DNA from: Scolanthus callimorphus
Lineage: Eukaryota > Cnidaria > Anthozoa > Actiniaria > Edwardsiidae
NCBI GenBank assembly: GCA_033964015.1
Contig: CM066913.1
Coordinates: forward strand, 31,261,577 to 31,325,576
DNA: 64,000 nucleotides
Direction: 5' to 3'
Shown in pieces: positions 59,601 through 64,000 of this stretch; the stretch's first letter is position 1, and each line of letters starts with the position of its first letter. The notes under the pieces are model-generated. The model was not told where the DNA came from. It ran no database searches and saw only the letters and a list, made by a program, of their open reading frames with translations. The translations under genes and the position numbers were made by a program.

Positions 59601-61314
59601 GTGGTTAAGTTTTTTGGAGTCCCAGTTGGGTCGTCCTATTCGCCGGGCTACTAGCGAGGAGGGGGAGTTGCGGATTGACGGCATTAAGGTGGATGGCTAT
59701 GACGTCGACACGGGAACCGCGTACCAATTCCACGGATGCTATTACCACGGATGCCCTGAATGTTATCCACCTACCGCGTACAACAGAGTGATTGGTGCTT
59801 CTATGGAAGCATTGTACAACAAAACGGTTCGTACGAGTCAAAAGCTTCACGACAAGGGGCATGAACTCTACGAAATGTGGGAGTGCAAGTGGAACAAGAT
59901 CGTGGAGGAGGACGAAGAAATCGAGTTGGGTGAGGACGAGGATTACGATCACTTGTTACCCATACGCCCGCGCGATGCGTTGAGTGGCGGGCGCACCAAT
60001 GTGGTGATGTTTCACCATCGCGCAGGCGAGGGGGAAAAGATCCGGTACGTGGACTTCACGTCGCTTTATCCGTTTTGTCAGACCAAAGTCTTTCCTGTGG
60101 GCCACCCCGAAGTGAAAACGATGGTGGACGTGGACGAGTTTGATTTGGATCAGGTGTTTGGCGTGGTGAAGTGCAAAGTGATGCCCCCTTGTTCGCTTCA
60201 TTTGCCCGTGTTGGGGCTCACGCTCAATCACAAGTTTGTGTTTCCTCTTTGCAAGGCGTGCGCTGTCGAGGATCGTCAAGCTGAATGCACGCACACGACA
60301 GTTCAACGATGTTTTGTTGGAGTTTGGTGCACGCCTGAATTGAAGAAGGCGGTGGCGATGGGCTATCGCATTGTCGCCGTGTACGAGTATTGGCATTACT
60401 CTGAGTGTACGGATGCGTTGTTTGCGGAGTACGTTAAGCGAAATTTGCGAGCAAAACAAGAGGCGTCAGGGTATCCGCCGGATTGCGTGACCGATTTGCA
60501 CCAACACGAGTACGTGCATGATTATCTGCATCACGAAGGGGTGTTGTTGAGACAGTCTCACATTGCTAAAAATTCGGGAAAACGTTTTGTGGCAAAATTA
60601 ACGTTGAACTCGCTGTGGGGTAAGATAGGACAACGTACCGATTATTGCAAATCGGAATATGTGTATGACCCCGATAAGTTTTATCAGCTGGTGTTTGCCG
60701 AGGAGAATGTGATCAAGGATGTGTTGATTGTGAACGACGAGAAAGCGTTTGTTCGTTACACGACCAAGAAGGAATGCGAAGAGTTAAACTACAATGTGAA
60801 TGCGGTCATTTCGTCGTTTACCACGTGTTATGCCCGTCTCGAGTTGTACGAGTTGATGGAACGTGTAGAGCGTGGCGGGGGTACGGTTCTCTATTTCGAC
60901 ACGGACTCGTGCATCTACGTGGAGCGCGGCGATGGGAGACCTCACATTCCGATCGGCCCGTATCTCGGACAGTTGACCGATGAGTTGGATGCGGGAGATT
61001 ACATCGAAGAATTCGTTTCCATTGGTCCGAAGGCGTACTGCTATCGGACGCATTTAGGGAAAACGCCCTTTCGGCTGAAGGGGGTCGTGATGAACGCTTC
61101 TGCCGAGGAGGTGGTGGTGTTGGACTCGTTAAAAGACCTGGTGTATTCTCAAAGAGATACTTTGGACGTGTCGTCTGTGAGAATTTCTCGTGACAAGGAC
61201 ACGAGGACGTTGAGGACCCACCGTGAAAAGAAAACAATTCGTTTTGTCAATTCGAAGCGGTGGCGCTTGCCAAATTCGGTCATGACTCGCCCCTATGGCT
61301 ATAAAGGAGTGTAA
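56605..61314 (+). CDS. polB: Protein-primed family B DNA polymerase (1569 aa)
   Basis: Replicates the element by protein-primed synthesis, as in other Polintons. The N-terminal 700 residues contain several Cys/His clusters (about 372-393, 548-605, 653-710) and an acidic run (about 625-650). Exonuclease motifs: FDFET (D720, E722), N795...YDGYF (D800), YCVKD (Y926, D930). A Cys/His insertion YQFHGCYYHGCPEC (1040-1053) lies before the palm. Polymerase motifs: A, VDFTSLYP with D1150; B, KLTLNSLWGKIGQR (1331-1344); C, YFDTDS with D1432 and D1434. All catalytic residues expected for the family are present and the frame is uninterrupted. ATG at 56605; polyadenylation signal 61329-61334. Confidence 0.97.
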   Translation: MDDDEPSGSSILKDLFHLSQTPQCSSRFEEDETVLFDFLCPGEDHHDEAEEEEGQEGLGLGLFAHEEDLIEEEYRRWEQLGGGGDNRVLWNDGNVSVVVSNYHHSKKFSTNQLQFECEINRQPSSDALERAVQLISNFETIVNTIKAYVEARPMDKMNFVLQCEGMEYPVKITFVPAKLLTAELIFKEFTVVAQSQTSIELQKHIKVDVSHIPYLGGSGKRKHDGIRRGDYRLKRDRNVPGLITQLEGLGCLRRYDPPHHHRPGVRSLYEQFDIPIPAAEEFGGGGEEREVLAHVGGVLFSQGFNLVVVDMMAADEVMYRHCDKHEGSVLCEVVYKMTNDKEEVTYARVVDPDKLMTKTIRYSFCFKCCAFYSTQARVKKHECGDTNEKAARCTQLLKNKRKHVKLRAIESGRHFDESKIERVEKSDDGNCFVRAICQARSRQYGEVVCPLQLLLEISEFEEKVGRMMLRKDAGFEKYAGPGDWQRYQQCLAPNERLRIFNAENGMLLFCGEVKEQEMLDVVNINLLLENDHYDVIKSMDGLFAAGKYCSKCDNYYTSEKTHSCFKPCCFCKARVCDARRFYPVNHSYKVCKLCHRRFPTKDCFDNHLVVTRNNYRLPKRKEEQREDEDDEEEEDEEEEKEEEDGFTVMEYSTCCRYVFCKECGKTVDCLNKKKMKMVVEHDCGMEKCKNCKRTYKGEHNCFIQPTQVDNSFDYCFGFFDFETMPYGEEQHESHHHVVNLAVAMKCCSGCEHLPSRQAEGCTNCKQRYAVFRTLDAFCEWLFSPVNVGYTFFAHNMQGYDGYFILNYCMRHSIVVSKPVFRGAKILYMWFPQLKIQMKDSYAFIPLPLAAFHGTFNLGHKLVEEKGMFPYCFNTPANQRYVGPLPDKRSYGYEEMNKKKRQAFDLWYDLEKAKNKPFDLQKELLEYCVKDVELLKEGVLAVGREFFEQHEVDIFKGKRFTLAQGVLQIYKANDLKEGQIGIIPPQGYRRHDTQSIAALKWLSFLESQLGRPIRRATSEEGELRIDGIKVDGYDVDTGTAYQFHGCYYHGCPECYPPTAYNRVIGASMEALYNKTVRTSQKLHDKGHELYEMWECKWNKIVEEDEEIELGEDEDYDHLLPIRPRDALSGGRTNVVMFHHRAGEGEKIRYVDFTSLYPFCQTKVFPVGHPEVKTMVDVDEFDLDQVFGVVKCKVMPPCSLHLPVLGLTLNHKFVFPLCKACAVEDRQAECTHTTVQRCFVGVWCTPELKKAVAMGYRIVAVYEYWHYSECTDALFAEYVKRNLRAKQEASGYPPDCVTDLHQHEYVHDYLHHEGVLLRQSHIAKNSGKRFVAKLTLNSLWGKIGQRTDYCKSEYVYDPDKFYQLVFAEENVIKDVLIVNDEKAFVRYTTKKECEELNYNVNAVISSFTTCYARLELYELMERVERGGGTVLYFDTDSCIYVERGDGRPHIPIGPYLGQLTDELDAGDYIEEFVSIGPKAYCYRTHLGKTPFRLKGVVMNASAEEVVVLDSLKDLVYSQRDTLDVSSVRISRDKDTRTLRTHREKKTIRFVNSKRWRLPNSVMTRPYGYKGV

Positions 61315-61328
61315 CGGATAAGGCGCGT

Positions 61329-61334
61329 AATAAA
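61329..61334 (+). terminator. Polyadenylation signal of polB
   Basis: AATAAA 14 bp after the polB stop codon, in a 167-bp gap before the integrase ATG. Confidence 0.6.
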
Positions 61335-61419
61335 TGATGTTTCCTTCAGGTGTGAGAGTGTCTTTGAGTAATTTTTTAAGGAGTTTTAAGTGCACGAGTG
61401 CGTGTTGCGGGGGGCGTGT

Positions 61420-61427
61420 TATAAATA
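61420..61427 (+). promoter_or_regulatory. TATA box of the integrase gene
   Basis: TATAAATA 54 bp before the integrase ATG (61482), in the short gap after the polB polyadenylation signal. This suggests the integrase has its own transcript. Confidence 0.7.
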
Positions 61428-61481
61428 TGACAGCAGCGGTTCGCAAGCGGTTTCGTTCAACAAACCGTAATACGAGAAATA

Positions 61482-62624
61482 ATGGCTCGCCGCCGTCGAC
61501 GCAGGCTGAGCCCGCAGACGTCAGCACGGAGTTTAAAACAACGACGTATTGCTGAGTTGCGCGCAGCGTACACGAACCCCAAAAGCCCCGTGGCGTTTTC
61601 GGGGTTGGCCAGTTTGTTGCGTTATGCTAAAGCGAAAAAAATCCCCGAAGAGTTGGTGCGTGATTTTACCCGTTCGAATTTGACGTTCACCCTGCACGAG
61701 CAACCGAGGCGCAAGTTTCCTCGGCGTAAAATTCAAGTGCACGGGTTGGATGAATTGTGGCAAATGGATCTTATGGATATGCAAAAATTGAAAGAAGAAA
61801 ATCACGGGTATCGTTTCCTTCTAACGGGGATTGACGTGTTTTCAAAAAAAGGGATGGCACTTCCTTTGAAAAATAAAGGGGGTAAAGAGGTAGCTGCCGC
61901 TATGGAAACGTTGTTTAAAGACACGGTTCCGGTGAAGCTTCAAACGGACGAGGGTAAGGAGTTTTACAATAAAGACGTCAATCAAGTGCTCAAGTCTCGA
62001 GACGTGATTCATTTTCATTCGCAAAATCGAGAAACCAAAGCTCAGGTGGTCGAGCGCTTTAACAAAACGTTGCGGTTGCGTTTGCAGCGCTATTTGTTTG
62101 AAAATCAGACGTTAAAGTGGGTGGACGTGTTGCCGGATTTGGTGGAGGGGTACAACGCAGCGTATCATTCGAGCATTGGCATGGCTCCTTCTGAAGTGAC
62201 GTGGGATAATCAGGAGCAGGTGTATGAGCGTTTGTTTGGTTCCGTTGGAGAACCTAAGAAGGCCAAGTTTTCGGTGGGGGATGCGGTGCGGTTGTCGCAC
62301 GTGTCTAAAGTGTTTAAAAAAGGGTATGCACCGCAGTGGACGGAAGAGGTGTTTCGCGTGGCGCGCGTGATTGATTCCACGCCTGTCACGTACAAGGTGG
62401 AAGATGAGCAGGGCGTGATTATAAAAGGTACAATGTATGACCAAGAATTGCAAAAGGTGGTGGTGGATGACAATACGTTGTATCGCGTGGAAGAAGTGTT
62501 GGACACGCGTGGAAAAGAGGGTCCTCAACAGGAGTTGTTAATCCGTTGGAAAGGTTATCCGTCGTCGAGCAACAGTTGGGTGAAACGCAAAGATGTCGTT
62601 GAGTTTGAAAAGTCGAAACGATGA
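61482..62624 (+). CDS. int: Polinton integrase (rve, DD35E) with chromodomain (380 aa)
   Basis: Inserts the element into host DNA. ATG at 61482, with an arginine-rich start (MARRRRRRL). The region 29-90 (YTNPKSPVAFSGLASLLRYA...) matches the conserved N-terminal part of Polinton integrases. The RNase H-like core has D96 (LWQMDLMDM), D156 (LQTDEGKEF) and E191 (VVERFNKTL), spacing D-34-E, i.e. DD35E. The C-terminus is a chromodomain: Y334 (YRVEEVL), W356 (IRWKGYP) and W366. Chromodomains bind methylated histone tails in chromoviruses, so chromatin-directed targeting is likely. The end overlaps the start of the next ORF. Confidence 0.97.
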   Translation: MARRRRRRLSPQTSARSLKQRRIAELRAAYTNPKSPVAFSGLASLLRYAKAKKIPEELVRDFTRSNLTFTLHEQPRRKFPRRKIQVHGLDELWQMDLMDMQKLKEENHGYRFLLTGIDVFSKKGMALPLKNKGGKEVAAAMETLFKDTVPVKLQTDEGKEFYNKDVNQVLKSRDVIHFHSQNRETKAQVVERFNKTLRLRLQRYLFENQTLKWVDVLPDLVEGYNAAYHSSIGMAPSEVTWDNQEQVYERLFGSVGEPKKAKFSVGDAVRLSHVSKVFKKGYAPQWTEEVFRVARVIDSTPVTYKVEDEQGVIIKGTMYDQELQKVVVDDNTLYRVEEVLDTRGKEGPQQELLIRWKGYPSSSNSWVKRKDVVEFEKSKR

Positions 62625-64000
62625 GCGCGTGATGGTGTTGTTGAGTAATGGCGGTGGACCCACGTACACGCCCACGAACACGTCTGCCGACTTTACCATC
62701 CCCTTTAGCAGGCCGTTGGAAATGAATCGCCGTCTCTCCACGGCGGTGGCATTGAAGTTTATCAGTATCCCTGGTATTATTGGTGCTGAGGGGTATACGA
62801 CGCACGTGTTGAGCGAGTCCTTTTTTATGGCCATTGTGCGACGTGAAGCGGTTGGTGGTAGGCCAGCAATGATTTCATCAATATTACATCGTTATCACAT
62901 CGAGCGCATTTTTGTGTTCGATAAGCATCATTTTGACACCATACCCCAATTGCTTGCTTATTTGAATGAGAACACGAAACAGTGGGGAAAGAGGCCGCGG
63001 GCGCAGCCTTTGTTTACGTGGAATGCGGCGCGACGTCGCGTGACGTTGCATGCTCCCGAATGGTCGTACGACGATCCTGACATTGACAATTTTGTCGGAC
63101 TATCGAAACCGTTGGCCAAAGCGTTGGGGCTGCAAAAGTTGTCTAGCGAAGAAGAAGAGTTGCAGGTGCCTTTGACGCAGTATTGGAAAGATCGGTTGTT
63201 GATAGAGAACGGGGTAAAAGAGCCTTTGCCTGACAACATGGTTGTGGCGGCTATGTTGGCGACGAGCGGAAAAAAATATGGCGGCGAAAATGTGGAGATG
63301 GAGGCGTTGGTTCACGAAAAGTTGAGGCAATTTCAGCAAGAGCCTTATCTGGACGTGTTTACGGATGTGGTGGACACGGAGTGGTCGGGGGGTGAGCAAA
63401 AAAGGCTGTTGGCGAGACTTCCGTTGATGCAACAAGAACAAGGAGGAGAGGTGCGTGTGCCTCATCATTATTCTCCAGAAACACTATTGTATAAAAGGTT
63501 GTGTTTGGATGTCATCGAGACGATTAGCATTTGGATTCGCGATCCTCGAGGAAAAACACCGCGTTTTGCAGGCAATGATACGGTAGTGGAACTGAATTTT
63601 GCCTGCGTGGAGTTGACGAGCATGGATCAGCGGCTCATTTGCACCAACAAGGATGGGGTGAAGGAGTTTGCCCACAACACGCCGGGCGAGTTTCGTTTTC
63701 GTCTCAACGTGCCGTTGACGTTACCCCGCAGCATCGACTACGAGGTGGGATTGGAATTGTTGACCACCCCTTCGATGAAAAAGGTGGCGGCTTTGCTCCC
63801 CGCACAATTGGCGTTTGGCGTGTGGGAACAGCAGCCGGTGGACGTGAATGGCGTGGCGTTGACGCGACAAGGAGACGCGTCGTGGTCCGAGCGACCGTAT
63901 GTCGAATACGATTTTACCCACAATTCGACGTATTTGGCGTTTGCGGCACCTTCTCAACGGGCAAAGTTGGTGACGTTGGGGCGCTTGAATCACATTCATT
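62593..64000 (+). CDS. Large unknown Polinton protein, cut by window edge
   Basis: Open from ATG 62593 (overlapping the integrase by 32 bp) or, as an alternative start, ATG 62632, without a stop to the last base: at least 456 codons. Two segments share a pattern of a Phe-rich strand, P-L-x-L, then xxVxLxxxxxP: residues about 34-60 (FTIPFSRPLEMNRRLSTAVA...) and about 367-393 (FRFRLNVPLTLPRSIDYEVG...), suggesting an internal domain duplication. Between them lies IWIRDPRGKTPRFAGNDTVV, a strand-rich stretch. Composition fits a beta-rich structural protein, possibly virion-associated; I do not recognise it as the major or minor capsid protein. Confidence 0.7.
   Translation, partial: MSLSLKSRNDERVMVLLSNGGGPTYTPTNTSADFTIPFSRPLEMNRRLSTAVALKFISIPGIIGAEGYTTHVLSESFFMAIVRREAVGGRPAMISSILHRYHIERIFVFDKHHFDTIPQLLAYLNENTKQWGKRPRAQPLFTWNAARRRVTLHAPEWSYDDPDIDNFVGLSKPLAKALGLQKLSSEEEELQVPLTQYWKDRLLIENGVKEPLPDNMVVAAMLATSGKKYGGENVEMEALVHEKLRQFQQEPYLDVFTDVVDTEWSGGEQKRLLARLPLMQQEQGGEVRVPHHYSPETLLYKRLCLDVIETISIWIRDPRGKTPRFAGNDTVVELNFACVELTSMDQRLICTNKDGVKEFAHNTPGEFRFRLNVPLTLPRSIDYEVGLELLTTPSMKKVAALLPAQLAFGVWEQQPVDVNGVALTRQGDASWSERPYVEYDFTHNSTYLAFAAPSQRAKLVTLGRLNHIH

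Larger units (their letters stand above)
50813..64000. mobile_element. Polinton/Maverick (adintovirus-like) element, left part
   Basis: Polintons are large self-synthesising DNA elements defined by a protein-primed family B polymerase plus a retrovirus-like integrase; related free forms are called adintoviruses. Both genes are here intact and adjacent (56605-62624), with compact, TATA-driven, closely packed neighbours on both strands. The left limit is inferred from the change at about 50.8 kb to repeated ACCTGAATCGGTTAAACG blocks. The right end, capsid, ATPase and protease genes are not in the window. The long intact ORFs imply a recent or constrained insertion. Confidence 0.92.

Noticed and set aside
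57592..60459. Long minus-strand ORFs opposite polB (up to 189 codons)
   Set aside because: They are shadows of the polymerase gene, whose plus-strand motifs are unambiguous; their composition is typical of antisense frames.
1..64000. tRNA, rRNA or other structured RNA genes
   Set aside because: I saw no stretch with a convincing cloverleaf or rRNA core; the many hairpins are explained by MITE inverted repeats.

Overview
The window reads as nuclear DNA of a multicellular animal, most likely a cnidarian such as a stony coral or sea anemone. This is an inference from split metazoan genes with GT-AG introns, moderate AT richness and a very dense load of short inverted-repeat transposons; nothing in the sequence names the species.

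Layout. 1-3.5 kb is gene-free, with two MITEs and homopolymer/tandem tracts. 3.5-15.4 kb (minus strand) holds at least 12 exons of a mucolipin-type TRP channel (TRPML). 15.4-20.3 kb is mostly non-coding. 20.3-41.3 kb (plus strand) holds the first 20 exons of ECM29/ECPAS, the proteasome adaptor; its introns are packed with MITEs, foldbacks and tandem repeats. 41.3-48.3 kb is repeat-rich and contains a LINE reverse-transcriptase C-terminal remnant. 48.3-49.5 kb is an intronless class A GPCR. From about 50.8 kb to the right edge lies a Polinton/Maverick (adintovirus-like) element that continues past the window.

Polinton. It has an intact protein-primed family B DNA polymerase (1569 aa), an intact retrovirus-like DD35E integrase with a C-terminal chromodomain, and a long downstream ORF cut by the window edge. 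A leftward set of small genes includes three predicted membrane proteins (one with a PPPTY late-domain-like motif), a protein with an apparent N-terminal myristoylation/palmitoylation signal, and unknown proteins of 441 aa and shorter. A rightward gene with two tandem GRF-like zinc motifs sits among them. The two arms diverge from a roughly 670-bp control region with a duplicated cassette (E2F-like site, TATA box, GC box), each copy followed on the minus strand by a splice donor. No capsid, ATPase or protease gene is visible; these would be expected to the right.

Sequence quality. The host genes carry several reading-frame breaks (TRPML exons 3, 4, 10, 11; two homopolymer sites in the GPCR; ECM29 exon 7), while about 7 kb of Polinton polymerase/integrase/downstream ORF has none. 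Splice sites and conserved motifs in the broken genes are preserved, so uncorrected assembly indels are the first explanation, but real allele damage is not excluded.
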